Below are positions 17,071-25,985 of a stretch of DNA of 64,000 bases, one piece after another. Location: contig JAHRFD010000005.1 in assembly GCA_020882975.1 (NCBI GenBank), positions 115,271-179,270 on the forward strand, in the 5' to 3' direction. The notes below the pieces were generated by a model. The model saw only the letters and a program-made list of their open reading frames with translations. It was not told the origin of the DNA and ran no database searches. Both the position numbers and the translations under genes were made by a program. Origin of the DNA: Microcoleus sp. EPA2. Its GTDB lineage: Bacteria; Cyanobacteriota; Cyanobacteriia; Cyanobacteriales; Microcoleaceae. Positions within the stretch are counted from its first letter, which is position 1. Each line of letters starts with the position of its first letter.

Positions 17071-18707
17071 AAGAAATACCCTGAAAACCCCGTGACTTGA
17101 GTCCGGGGATGAAAGGGCGTTGCAGGATAAATCCTGCCTACTCTCTTTGTGCTTCAATGTAACGCTTAACGGTAGGCTAAAATTTAGCCATATCCCTTGA
17201 CTTGTGTTTATAGACACTGTATGGTAAACGCAAGCTAAAGACAAGAGGTGAAACACAATTGTTAACCAACTACGTTTACAAACTGCGTCCTAATCAAACG
17301 CAGACCTCAAAAATGTCAGCTTGGGTGAATATGCTTAGGAGCCATTATAATTGGTGCTTGAATGACAGAATTGTTCAATACAACCAACAATTCATCCAGG
17401 GAGATTATTGCGACATTAAAACTCGCGGTGAAGCTTCACCACTCACTTGCTTTGTCAGTAAGAGCGGTGCAACTGGGAATCCGTGGAAAGATTCTAAGTC
17501 TGACAAGGAGGGCAACACTAGAAATCCCCGTCGAAGTGCGACGGACATTCAGATCACAGCATTGCCAGAATTAAAAAAGGCTAGACCGTGGTACAGCGGA
17601 ATAGACTCAACAGTCCTACAACAGAACATTAAACGTTTAGACACTGCTTACAGCAATTTCTTTGCAGGCAGGGGTTTTCCCAAGTTCAAGAATCGAAGTA
17701 ATTTTACATCTTTCACTTGTGTAATGGGTGTGAAAATACAAGGGAATAAAATCTATCTTCCTAAATTGGGTTGGATGCGATTTTATAACTCTCGTCCGAT
17801 TCCAAATGGGTTTACCATCAAGGCTTGTACCGTTAGAAAGCGCCAAGATGGTTGGCATATTTCTCTCAGGATAGAAGATAAATCAGTTCCTGAATACAGA
17901 GCCAGACCTCTTGAACAAGTAACAAAGGTGGTTGGGTGCGACTTGGGAATTACCAAACTGGTTCATTTGTCTGACGGGTATCAAATTGAAAACCCTAAGT
18001 TCTCCACTACTAAAAAGGCTAGGCGAACTTTAAAAATCAGACAGAGACGGGTTAGCCGCCAAGTTAAGGGAAGCAAAAAACGCCAAAAGGCAATCAAACA
18101 AGTAGGGCATTTTCATCAAAAGATTAGCGATCGGCGTCAAGCGCATCAATGGAAAGTTGCCAACAAAATTGTGTCTCGCAATATAGACGCAATTGCCTTG
18201 GAAGATTTGAATATTTATGGAATGATGCACCGCTGTCAAGTAAGAACAGATGAAAAAACCGGGAGGTTTCTGAAAAATGGACAATCAAGAAAGAAAGGAC
18301 TAAACCGCGCTATCTCTGATGCTAGTTGGGGTGATTTGATTCTGAAGATCGAGTATTTAGCTGCAAAGCAAGGAAAGGTTGTAATCAAAGTTAATCCCAA
18401 ATACTCCAGTCAAAAATGCAGAAGTTGCGGGCATATCGACCAATCCAACAGAGATGGTGAAAAATTCATCTGTGTTGAATGTGGGTATCACGAACACGCA
18501 GACATTGGCGCAGCAAAAACCATCAGAGATCGAGCTTTGGAAATAGTACGTGGGGACTCCGCGAAACTTGGTGCTTGTCACCTAAACGCCCAAAAAATAT
18601 CACCACGCTCGAAGAGCAAACGTGGTGAGTTTGGGAACCTTGGTAACAAGGATATTAAGACCGAAATGTCTTAAGAATCCCCTCGGCTTCAGCCAGGGGA
18701 GTGTCAA
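17071..18707 (+). mobile_element. IS605-type element with tnpB only (no tnpA)
   Basis: Boundaries inferred from end structures. Left: flank TTAT (17067-17070), then a hairpin at 17088-17108 with stem CCCCG/CGGGG and inner GAC-TTGA-GTC. Right: hairpin at 18679-18699 with stem CCCCT/AGGGG and inner GGC-TTCA-GCC, then GAGTGTCAA ending at TCAA 18704-18707. Subterminal hairpins and absence of terminal inverted repeats are typical of the Y1-transposase group. With no tnpA inside, movement would need a transposase in trans. Confidence 0.75.
17259..18674 (+). CDS. tnpB: TnpB, RNA-guided endonuclease of IS200/IS605 type, 471 aa
   Basis: Full-length TnpB. Start TTG 17259 after an AGAGGTG site; the N-terminus NYVYKLRPNQTQ is the typical K-x-R-L-x-P-x-x-x-Q family start. 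The catalytic set appears intact: D228 in GCDLGITK, E315 in ALEDLNIYG, D415 in HADIGAAKTI, and zinc finger C387/C390/C405/C408. An insertion of about 50 residues near 45-100 and a basic tail make it longer than the 400-residue norm. The last motif reads HADIGAAKTI rather than the common DxNAAxNI. It shares right-end structure but little sequence with the TnpB at the window start. Confidence 0.93.
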   Translation: MLTNYVYKLRPNQTQTSKMSAWVNMLRSHYNWCLNDRIVQYNQQFIQGDYCDIKTRGEASPLTCFVSKSGATGNPWKDSKSDKEGNTRNPRRSATDIQITALPELKKARPWYSGIDSTVLQQNIKRLDTAYSNFFAGRGFPKFKNRSNFTSFTCVMGVKIQGNKIYLPKLGWMRFYNSRPIPNGFTIKACTVRKRQDGWHISLRIEDKSVPEYRARPLEQVTKVVGCDLGITKLVHLSDGYQIENPKFSTTKKARRTLKIRQRRVSRQVKGSKKRQKAIKQVGHFHQKISDRRQAHQWKVANKIVSRNIDAIALEDLNIYGMMHRCQVRTDEKTGRFLKNGQSRKKGLNRAISDASWGDLILKIEYLAAKQGKVVIKVNPKYSSQKCRSCGHIDQSNRDGEKFICVECGYHEHADIGAAKTIRDRALEIVRGDSAKLGACHLNAQKISPRSKSKRGEFGNLGNKDIKTEMS

Positions 18708-18734
18708 AGGAAGACTTATCAACTAGCAGAATTG

Positions 18735-19289
18735 ATGATGCCGGAATCTAAACCATACCAGCCACTGCTACTGAGATTACTGCACGGGGTTAACGCTGCG
18801 ATCGCCTTGGGAGCAATCATCACCGCCTTCTGGGTGTACAACACCTATGACGGGCGGTTCGGCAAAGTACCACTACCTCAAATTCCAGATATTATCGGCA
18901 TTCATGGGACTTTTGGTAAGCTGTTAATTTTAGGGATCGTGCCCGGTTTTGCTTTATACAGTTTCCACAGAGGTCAAAAACGCTTGATACAGCCGGATTC
19001 TTTGGGGAAATTGACACAATTCGGAAAACCAATTTGGTGGTACACTTTGCATCGGATTGTGAATACGCTGATGTTGGTGGCCATGAGTTTTTCGATCGCC
19101 TCTGGGAGTATGGTTAAGGAAGAATGGCTACCGGCAGGGGAATTGACAAAGGTTTGGTATTATTTGCACGCTTCTGGATGGATCGTATTAGTATTGTGTC
19201 TGGCAATGCACTTGTTGATGAGTGCCAAGGTAGGGGGATTACCATTAATTTTGTCGATGTTTGATTTTAAGAACCACAAGAGTAGCTAA
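18735..19289 (+). CDS. Cytochrome b561-like membrane protein, about 184 aa
   Basis: Four transmembrane helices with several histidines at helix positions suited to heme ligation: LLHGVNAAIALG, IHGTFGKLLILG, YTLHRIVNTLMLVA, YYLHASGWIVLVL and LAMHLLMSAK. This resembles the cytochrome b561/hydrogenase b-type cytochrome fold (cytochrome b/b6 domain), implying transmembrane electron transfer. Partners are unknown. The frame also permits TTG 18732; I prefer ATG 18735. A 32-codon frame for a single-helix peptide starts 10 bases after the stop and could be a small partner subunit. Confidence 0.75.
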   Translation: MMPESKPYQPLLLRLLHGVNAAIALGAIITAFWVYNTYDGRFGKVPLPQIPDIIGIHGTFGKLLILGIVPGFALYSFHRGQKRLIQPDSLGKLTQFGKPIWWYTLHRIVNTLMLVAMSFSIASGSMVKEEWLPAGELTKVWYYLHASGWIVLVLCLAMHLLMSAKVGGLPLILSMFDFKNHKSS

Positions 19290-19298
19290 ACCTATCTG

Positions 19299-19397
19299 AT
19301 GCCCATTATGCCCAAAAATACGCTTCTAATCTTGGTGGAAATTGTGGTGATGGGAGGTTGGCTATTTGCATTGGTGGCACCGTTGTTATTTCCCTAA
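19299..19397 (+). CDS. Possible small single-helix membrane peptide, 32 aa
   Basis: ATG 19299 opens a 32-codon frame ending TAA 19395-19397, too short for ordinary gene calling. The peptide is polar for eight residues and then one continuous hydrophobic helix with a central acidic residue (LLILVEIVVMGGWLFAL...). It starts 10 bases after the cytochrome b561-like gene and lacks a strong ribosome site, so translation could be coupled. An ATG at 19308 gives 29 residues. Known small subunits of photosystem and b6f complexes do not match it from memory. Confidence 0.4.
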   Translation: MPIMPKNTLLILVEIVVMGGWLFALVAPLLFP

Positions 19398-19428
19398 CCC
19401 GAAATTTGATGGCTAATACCAAATCAGG

Positions 19429-21828
19429 TTATAGGATTGGTAATTCCACCACAAAATCCACACCACCTGCATTTTGAGACTCGAAGGGAAATGGAAACGG
19501 AGATTCCACCCAAACACGCCCGCCGTGAACTTCAGCAATAATTTTATTGCCCAGGGACAGCCCCAAGCCTGTAAATTCGCTAACAGACTTAGTAGTGAAA
19601 AATGGGTCAAATATTCGGCGCTGAATTTCTGGCGGAATGCTGGGGCCGTTGTTGGCGATCGATACCGCAATAAATCTGCCTTCGGGATACTCGACTACCT
19701 CGGTTTTAACTATAATAATTTGCTCTTGATTGTCGCTCGTATTCATTGCCTCAATAGCATTGCTAATAATACTGGCAAAAACTTGATTTATTTGACCACC
19801 ATAACACAGCACCAACGGGATATTATTGTACTGCTTAACTATAGATATTTTGTTGTCCAGCCGAGAGGCAAACAATACTAGAATATCGTCGATTCCTTCC
19901 TGTAAATTGACGTAGGTTTTGTCGGAGTCGTCAGGGGTAGAAAATTTCTGTAAAGCCAAGATAGTGTCGCGAATGCGTCCCGATGCTATTTTTAAGGTAT
20001 TGATAATTTTTGGCAAATCTTGGCTCACAAAATCTAAGTCTATTTTTTCTTTTTCTTCCTCAATTTCTCGCACTGATTCTGGATATTTTTCGGAATATAG
20101 TTGAATGATTCTGAACAAATCTTGCAGATAATCATTGATGTGAAGTAAGTGACCATAAATAAAGTTAATTGGGTTGTTAATTTCCCGCGCAATTCCGGCA
20201 GTTAGTTTGCCTAAAATTGTGATTTTTTCCCTTTGCACCAAGTGTGCTTCGGTTCTTCTGAGTTTGGTTAATACTTCTTCCAATAGCTTGAGTTGTTCTT
20301 GAATTTGTTCCTGGCGTTGAGATTGGGAAATTGCGATCGCCAGAGAGTCTGCAATGGCTTCCAAAAGTTCCACTTCGTCGGGAGTACCAAACTGCCACTG
20401 ACTACAAACGAAAAGATACCCCAGGCGATTAGTCTGGGTGAGCACAGGTACTGCTGCGTACTGACGGTTTTTGAGTCTCAGGTGCTGGGATTCCTGAGAT
20501 ACTAAAGTATCGATATCTGTGACTTTCCTGAGCGTTACCGACTCCCCGCGCTGGAGTCTGGCGGCTAAATCTCCACAGGGCCCGGATTCGGCACCAAATA
20601 CTCCCAATCGCGATGATAAACCTTCTCGGTAATATTCCGAGCAGAATTCTAACCTGTCTTTTCGGGGATCGTACCAGCCGAAAATTGTGCGCTCTATATC
20701 CAGTATACTTCCGAGTTCCTCAACGGTGGTTTGTAGGATGCGATCGACATCCAAGGAAGCGCGAGTGCGACTTGTCAAGCGATGGAGGAGAGCTTCTGTG
20801 CGAGTGCGGAGGCGATCTTTTGCAAACAATTTTAGTGCCACAATTGCTCCTATCATAGCTGTGGCTAAAAGTGCGGCGGTGACGGCTGCTAATATATTTA
20901 ATGGGTACAGTTCTTTTTCGAGGTTTTCTTGAGGAATTACTAGGGCGATCGACCATTCTGCCTGTTCTAAAGGAAGATAAACTACGTAAACTTTAGCATC
21001 GTTAATTTTAGTCAGGGAAATGCCAGTTTTTTGATAAACCATCTCTCGGACTACGCTCACCAAATTAGCATCTTTGGAGTCTAATAAACTGGTAGCAGGC
21101 AAGTCTGTATTTCCGATTAATCTGGCATCGGGATGAACAATCGGTACTCCTTGAGAATTGAGTACAAAAGCGTAGGTTCCGGCTCCATATTCCAGCTTTC
21201 CTACTACTTGGGCTAATCGTTGAATTTTGATGACACCATTCATAACTCCGATCGGCTTTTGAATGGTGTCAGAAGTGGGAGCGCCTACCTTTGGCCGCAC
21301 CGGAGCAGAAATGGGAATAATTTGTTGTTTTAGCGTGCGAGAAACAGTAGGATCTGAAACATATACTTCCCCAGCCATGGCTTTTTGAAAGTGTCGGCGA
21401 TCGCTCACATTAGCTGCTGCTCTCCCGACTTTTGTAGTGAAGTAAGAACCATCCGGCTCAATTAAGGCAAAATGCTCAAATTCTGGCAGTCGATTTACTT
21501 CAGATTTTAAATAGGGTTGTGCCACCAACCAATTCATTGAACGAACGGGGGGAGTGTTAGCGAGGGTTTCGATTTCAGCTTTTCTAGTTTCTATCCACCG
21601 ATCGATTTTATTACTCCGATTCCTTACTTCTAACAAAGCATTTTGCTCTAAATTTTTGACAATTAAGCGTCTCACACTTTGATAACTCATATAACCAGCG
21701 ATACTGGCTGCTATAGTCCCCCCTAATATTAGCAGCGCTGCGATGTATCGAAGACGGTATCCACGGCTAAATCGTGCTGGTAATAGTCGATTTAATTTCC
21801 AGCACTGCTCTTTCGCAAAGCTTCGCAT
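19429..21828 (-). CDS. Sensor histidine kinase-like protein with Cache and GAF domains, catalytically degenerate
   Basis: 799 aa. Order: transmembrane helix (about 29-48), extracytoplasmic double-Cache sensor (50-300), second helix (310-332), GAF-like domain (350-500), coiled coil, HisKA-like helices and HATPase_c (650-799). The phospho-acceptor motif that reads AHEINNP in close relatives is AREINNP here (R548). In the ATPase domain the G1 box DNGPG is NNGPS (N726, S730), while the N box (NAIEAM) and G2 box (TGLGLSLGNKI) persist. The frame is intact over 2.4 kb. I infer a signalling scaffold or pseudokinase that may work through a partner kinase. Confidence 0.85.
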   Translation of the reverse strand: MRSFAKEQCWKLNRLLPARFSRGYRLRYIAALLILGGTIAASIAGYMSYQSVRRLIVKNLEQNALLEVRNRSNKIDRWIETRKAEIETLANTPPVRSMNWLVAQPYLKSEVNRLPEFEHFALIEPDGSYFTTKVGRAAANVSDRRHFQKAMAGEVYVSDPTVSRTLKQQIIPISAPVRPKVGAPTSDTIQKPIGVMNGVIKIQRLAQVVGKLEYGAGTYAFVLNSQGVPIVHPDARLIGNTDLPATSLLDSKDANLVSVVREMVYQKTGISLTKINDAKVYVVYLPLEQAEWSIALVIPQENLEKELYPLNILAAVTAALLATAMIGAIVALKLFAKDRLRTRTEALLHRLTSRTRASLDVDRILQTTVEELGSILDIERTIFGWYDPRKDRLEFCSEYYREGLSSRLGVFGAESGPCGDLAARLQRGESVTLRKVTDIDTLVSQESQHLRLKNRQYAAVPVLTQTNRLGYLFVCSQWQFGTPDEVELLEAIADSLAIAISQSQRQEQIQEQLKLLEEVLTKLRRTEAHLVQREKITILGKLTAGIAREINNPINFIYGHLLHINDYLQDLFRIIQLYSEKYPESVREIEEEKEKIDLDFVSQDLPKIINTLKIASGRIRDTILALQKFSTPDDSDKTYVNLQEGIDDILVLFASRLDNKISIVKQYNNIPLVLCYGGQINQVFASIISNAIEAMNTSDNQEQIIIVKTEVVEYPEGRFIAVSIANNGPSIPPEIQRRIFDPFFTTKSVSEFTGLGLSLGNKIIAEVHGGRVWVESPFPFPFESQNAGGVDFVVELPIL

Positions 21829-22146
21829 AGTTTGACCAATTTGTAAGATTGAAATCTTAGCTCACCTGCGATGCACCCTGAGCCTGCAAGCAGTTTGACA
21901 CTACTAGCATTTAATAATTGCGGGTTGAAATTTTCTCCCGCTGGTAAGCTCACCCTGTTAAACTGGAATTATACCATTTTATGTTTTTTTATGTTTTAAA
22001 CTTTAATTTTTATATTAAAAAATCCTAGTGGATAGGTGTTTTTTTTCAGCTAAAAAGACGTAACGAATCAGATGATAAGTCACATCTTCGCGGCTGGTCT
22101 ATCCACTACATTCCTTAGCAAAAGCGATAGTCAAACATTATTTATT
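21829..22146. other. Intergenic region, AT-rich, nothing recognised
   Basis: This 318-base spacer contains the promoter region of the minus-strand sensor gene and the 3' flank of the next minus-strand gene. I see AT-rich stretches around 21970-22020 but no repeats, RNA gene or convincing terminator. Confidence 0.4.
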
Positions 22147-22611
22147 TTAAAGAACTTTGTGAGTGTGTTCGTGTTGTTTTACATTGTCTTCTGTGCGAAC
22201 AACGCGCTGGGTATTGAGAACTCTTTTGCGATCGAGGGAATAAGAAAAGTCGCTACGAACTGTTCCCAAGGGGATGTGAGATTGAGCTTGGGGGCGGATT
22301 TTGTAAGTGCGGGCGGCGGCGATCGCCCGAAAGCCAAATTCTTCGCAAAACTGAGCCGAGGTGGGGAATTCCGGCAGCATAGTGGGTGATTCGCCGTCGA
22401 GCACTGCTCCCAAAGTCGTCCCCCAAGCCCTTTGATAGGATGTGGGAATTCCCTTGACAATTGCCTCCAAAGCTGCTGAGGGGATAGCTTCAATTACTTG
22501 TACTTCGAGAACTTCACCTTCTTCTTTGACGAAGCAGGTGGCCAAACCCACTACCACGTAGTCGTCGGTAGATAAATCGGGAGCGTTGGGATAAACTGTT
22601 GCAGTCGCCAT
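22147..22611 (-). CDS. Conserved hypothetical protein, 154 aa
   Basis: Function not recognised. I start at ATG 22611 (MATATVYPNAPDL); the 30 residues of the longer frame do not look protein-like. The core DDYVVVGLATCFVKEEGEV, VIEAIPSAALEAIVKGIPTSYQRAWG and FGFRAIAAARTYKIRP suggests a compact soluble domain. The C-terminus is basic and His-rich (KQHEHTHKVL). It lies about 87 bases downstream of the acetyltransferase gene in the same orientation, so cotranscription is likely. Confidence 0.65.
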   Translation of the reverse strand: MATATVYPNAPDLSTDDYVVVGLATCFVKEEGEVLEVQVIEAIPSAALEAIVKGIPTSYQRAWGTTLGAVLDGESPTMLPEFPTSAQFCEEFGFRAIAAARTYKIRPQAQSHIPLGTVRSDFSYSLDRKRVLNTQRVVRTEDNVKQHEHTHKVL

Positions 22612-22697
22612 AAAAATCTTGTGAGTAGGAGTTAAAAACCTGGAGCGAAGGTCAAACCCCTGAGAGTGGATCAGACCTGTGTGTTGATAGTACCACA

Positions 22698-23258
22698 TCA
22701 AGCTAGATGCCGGATAATTCGGCAGGGATTCCCCGCAGCTACGACGTTTGCAGGGATATTTTTAACCACCACACTGCCTGCACCGATCGTGCTACCATCG
22801 CCGATAGTGACTCCGGGGCAAACGATACTACCGCCACCAATCCACACATTATTGCCAATATGAATCTCACTAGCCAGTTCAGAGCCAGAAAGTCTAATTT
22901 CCGGGTCAGTGGGGTGGAAAGCAGTGTAAATTTGGACTTGTGGGCCGCACAGTAAATTTTCGCCGATGTTAACTCGATTGCAATCGAGAATCACGCAACC
23001 AAAATTTAAATATAAGTTATTTCCAGCATAAATATTACTGCCGTAGTCGCAGTAGAAAGGGGGCTCAATTTTAACTTTCTCGCCGAGGGCACCAAATAAT
23101 TCGGCGAGAATTTGTAAGCGTTGGGATGTTTCGTCTTCGCGGGTAGCATTGTAAAGTCTGGTGAGACGGCGAGCTCGCTGGCGCTCGCGAGTCAATTCCG
23201 CATCATCCGCTAGATACAACTCGCCGGCTAGCATTTTCTGTTTTTCGGTTTTTGACAT
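22698..23258 (-). CDS. Sugar O-acetyltransferase, maltose acetyltransferase (NodL/LacA) type, 186 aa
   Basis: Acetyl-CoA-dependent acetyltransferase of the left-handed beta-helix class. An N-terminal helical mac domain (KQKMLAGELYLADDAELTRERQRARRL) precedes hexapeptide repeats (INIYAGNNLYLNFGCVILD, IGENLLCGPQVQIYTAFHP, IHIGNNVWIGGGSIVCPGV, IGAGSVVVKNIPANVVAAGNPCRIIR). The catalytic His in the FHP loop is present. Length and domain order match Maa/NodL proteins; the acceptor could be maltose, glucose or another sugar. It lies 21 bases after the MBL-fold gene, same strand. Confidence 0.9.
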   Translation of the reverse strand: MSKTEKQKMLAGELYLADDAELTRERQRARRLTRLYNATREDETSQRLQILAELFGALGEKVKIEPPFYCDYGSNIYAGNNLYLNFGCVILDCNRVNIGENLLCGPQVQIYTAFHPTDPEIRLSGSELASEIHIGNNVWIGGGSIVCPGVTIGDGSTIGAGSVVVKNIPANVVAAGNPCRIIRHLA

Positions 23259-23279
23259 CGGATTTATGGCTTTTTCAAA

Positions 23280-23948
23280 TCAAGGCTTTGATTGCAAACA
23301 AACACCTAAATCTAAATTGGCTAATTGTTCAAAAGCTCGATCGATCGATCCTGTTCCCCTCAAAAAACCTGTGTTCCCACCAGGACAAATATACTGTAAA
23401 GTTTCCGGCGAAAAGCGATCGATAATGGATTTCACGCTGTTAATTTGTCGGGGCCAGTGAAAAGTTTTTGCCGTTCTCTGCGGTTGAGGTACACCTTCTC
23501 GATTGGGGAGCAAGTGTCGGCCCGAAAACAGAACTCCGCCACTGCGACTATCATAAAGACAGGACGAACCGGGAGAATGACCGGGAGTCCAAAATACAAA
23601 AGTGCGATCGCTCAGAGCAAATTCTCGCTCAAAAGCTGTCACTTGCAATCCCGGTAGCAAATAAGCTTCCTGCTCTTGAATCACGATTTCGCAGCCGGTG
23701 GCTTCCTGAATCTCCCGCACCTTACCCATAGCGCCCCGGTGAGTCAGAAACAACAACCGGACACCGCCATATTTGCGTAAAAATGTTTGGTTAATCTCAT
23801 CCCAAGCCGGACAATCTACTAAAATGTTAGTTTGGTTTTCTACAATGAAGTAAGCTGTCCCACCGAGGGTGTCCCGGTTAGGTGGAAAAGCAAAGATATT
23901 GTCGAGTACGGGTTTTGGTTGTTTAGAAGCTAAAGTCTGTTGTTTCAA
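23280..23948 (-). CDS. Metallo-beta-lactamase-fold protein lacking metal ligands, 222 aa
   Basis: The overall layout is that of an MBL-fold hydrolase: PNRDTLGGTAYFIVENQTNILVDCP at the start, the LTH strand-end, TPGHSPGSSCLYD and a LFSG segment. However, the metal motif HxHxDH reads HRGAMG (only H70 kept), the Asp of FSGD is R144, and the final His motif is CPGGNTG. H124 in TPGHS remains. The protein can hardly bind two metals in the usual way, so hydrolase activity is doubtful although the frame is intact. First gene of a likely operon with the acetyltransferase and the conserved protein downstream. Confidence 0.8.
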   Translation of the reverse strand: MKQQTLASKQPKPVLDNIFAFPPNRDTLGGTAYFIVENQTNILVDCPAWDEINQTFLRKYGGVRLLFLTHRGAMGKVREIQEATGCEIVIQEQEAYLLPGLQVTAFEREFALSDRTFVFWTPGHSPGSSCLYDSRSGGVLFSGRHLLPNREGVPQPQRTAKTFHWPRQINSVKSIIDRFSPETLQYICPGGNTGFLRGTGSIDRAFEQLANLDLGVCLQSKP

Positions 23949-23984
23949 GGAAGTATCATAGTTAATGTGTCTGGAATTAATATT

Positions 23985-25460
23985 ATGTTCTTTTTATGGT
24001 TGTTTGTATTGGGACTGTTCTCATACTTTTTATTGCACAACAGCATCCGTCGCATCACGCGAACTCCGGTATGGCTGCTGTGGCTGGTAATTATGGCACC
24101 GGCCCTGATTTGGACTGGTTGGCTGTTAGTTAACGGCCCTAGCAAAAGTTCACCGCCAGATTGGCTAATTCTACCTTTTTTGGTTTGCCCTTTTTTGTAC
24201 TGGTTCCTGGTACAGTTGGGGCGCAAGGAAATTACCAGCGAAACGGCGCAAACCACAGTTAGTGATGGGACTGAACCTGCAAAAGCCGTAAAAAAACCTG
24301 CTTTACGCCCGATCGATCTAGAAGAAGAAGCTAGTTTGCGTGACTGTTTTCCTTGGTCTGTTTACTATTTGCGAGATTTAGAATTTCGACCCCAGGCTGT
24401 AATTTGTCGCGGACAGTTGCGGACTAACCCAGAAGCAGCTTACCACGCGATTCGGGAAAATGTCGAAAAGCATTTTGGCGATCGCTTTTTGGTAGTATTT
24501 CAAACAAGTTTCAGCGGTCAACCCTTTTTTGCCCTAGTCCCTAATCCCGAACATAAATCCGCCGAAAGTCCTGTTAATAATCAACCTTTGAATCGACCAT
24601 TTTTTGCTTTAGGTTTGCTGCTCATCACGCTATTTACCACTACGATAGTGGGTGCACAAATTGCAGGAATTACCGAAAAAACTGTCCAATCTAATCCGTC
24701 ACTGTTAATTAATGGTTTGCCCTATGCTACCGCTTTGATGGTCATTTTGGGCATTCACGAATCGGGACACTATTTAGCAGCAAAATTTCATAAAATTCGG
24801 ACTACTTTACCCTATTTTATTCCCGTACCCTTTTTCTTGGGAACCTTTGGCGCTTTTATTCAAATTCGGAGCCCGATTCCCCACCGTAGAGCTTTATTTG
24901 ATGTCGGTATTGCAGGGCCTTTGGCTGGTTTAGTAGCGACAGTGCCGTTTTTAATTTGGGGTTTGTATCACTCGACAATTGTGCCTATTTCTAACAAGTC
25001 AGGGATGTTAAATTTTGATTCTTTCAATCCCAATTTTTCTCTGATGATGACCCTCTTGAGTAAGTTAACCTTGGGTGGTGCTTTAAATTCGGAAACAGCG
25101 ATTAATTTGCATCCGGTGGCGGTGGCTGGTTATTTGGGCTTGATCGTGACGGCGTTTAATTTGATGCCGGTGGGACAACTCGACGGCGGGCACATAGTCC
25201 ACGCTATGTTTGGTCAGGGGGCAAGTATGGCGATCGGGCAATTTGCTAGACTTTCTATGTTGCTCCTAGCTTTTTTGGAACCAGGTTTGTTGTTGTGGGC
25301 GCTGATTTTGTTTTTGATGCCGCTAAACGATGAACCGGCATTGAATGATGTTAGCGAATTAAATAATTGGCGTGATGGTTTGGGCTTGGTGGCGATGGGG
25401 CTATTATTGGCTATTCTGTTACCAGCACCTAGGATACTGATTCAGTGGTTGAATGTTTAG
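23985..25460 (+). CDS. Site-2 protease family (M50) intramembrane metalloprotease
   Basis: Cleaves substrates within the membrane. The zinc motif is HESGH (GIHESGHYLAA) with the second metal-binding motif NLMPVGQLDGGH, both in hydrophobic segments; about seven or eight helices follow an N-terminal helix and a cytosolic or lumenal domain of about 120 residues. This long form resembles the cyanobacterial and chloroplast S2P group (EGY1-like). I start at ATG 23985 (MFFLWLFVL); a TTG at 23940 would overlap the divergent gene's start. Typical substrates are anti-sigma factors or membrane regulators, but none is encoded nearby. Confidence 0.88.
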   Translation: MFFLWLFVLGLFSYFLLHNSIRRITRTPVWLLWLVIMAPALIWTGWLLVNGPSKSSPPDWLILPFLVCPFLYWFLVQLGRKEITSETAQTTVSDGTEPAKAVKKPALRPIDLEEEASLRDCFPWSVYYLRDLEFRPQAVICRGQLRTNPEAAYHAIRENVEKHFGDRFLVVFQTSFSGQPFFALVPNPEHKSAESPVNNQPLNRPFFALGLLLITLFTTTIVGAQIAGITEKTVQSNPSLLINGLPYATALMVILGIHESGHYLAAKFHKIRTTLPYFIPVPFFLGTFGAFIQIRSPIPHRRALFDVGIAGPLAGLVATVPFLIWGLYHSTIVPISNKSGMLNFDSFNPNFSLMMTLLSKLTLGGALNSETAINLHPVAVAGYLGLIVTAFNLMPVGQLDGGHIVHAMFGQGASMAIGQFARLSMLLLAFLEPGLLLWALILFLMPLNDEPALNDVSELNNWRDGLGLVAMGLLLAILLPAPRILIQWLNV

Positions 25461-25985
25461 CAGGAATAATCAAGCACGAAGAAGAGCGAGGTGAAGAAGA
25501 CTTATGAGCCAGTTTTTTAGTGACCGATATCTTACTTTTTATTAGGTTGAGTTACTTAACCTTTTTAATATTTATAATTTTTATAATAAATATTCAGCCA
25601 ATTAATAAATGTATTTTTATACACAAAATAAGTATAATTTTAAATTAATCTTGACAGTCTGGGAAGACCTATGCTAGGTTTTTTAGGGTTACAGTAAATT
25701 TACTGAAGTTTAGTGCAGCCCTAATGCAGCCCTAATGCAGCCCTAAGTGCGATCGACTAGATGGGATAGGTAAACTAATGGAGGAAAACATAATAACTAC
25801 AACCTAGTACCAGTGAAAGTGTCTAGGTATCCCATTTTATGTTTAATTAAGTGAACAGACTTAGTAGGGAGGTAAATTAGAAAGTAGATGTAAGGCAATT
25901 GGCATTTCAAACTTCATCAAATTTACCCTAATCTCCTGGGGTTAGCATCATCACTCCTGCCCTTTAATAAAAATTAAATTTAGCC
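25461..25985. other. Long AT-rich intergenic region with an 11-mer repeat
   Basis: 525 bases without a gene. It is strongly AT-rich at 25550-25650. Three perfect tandem copies of TGCAGCCCTAA occupy 25714-25746. Nothing else is recognisable; the promoter of the following glycosyltransferase-like gene should lie in the second half. Confidence 0.5.
25714..25746. repeat. Three perfect tandem copies of TGCAGCCCTAA
   Basis: Copies at 25714, 25725 and 25736, each 11 bases, directly followed by a GTGCGATCG HIP1-like site. The period of eleven differs from the heptamer arrays elsewhere. Confidence 0.9.
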
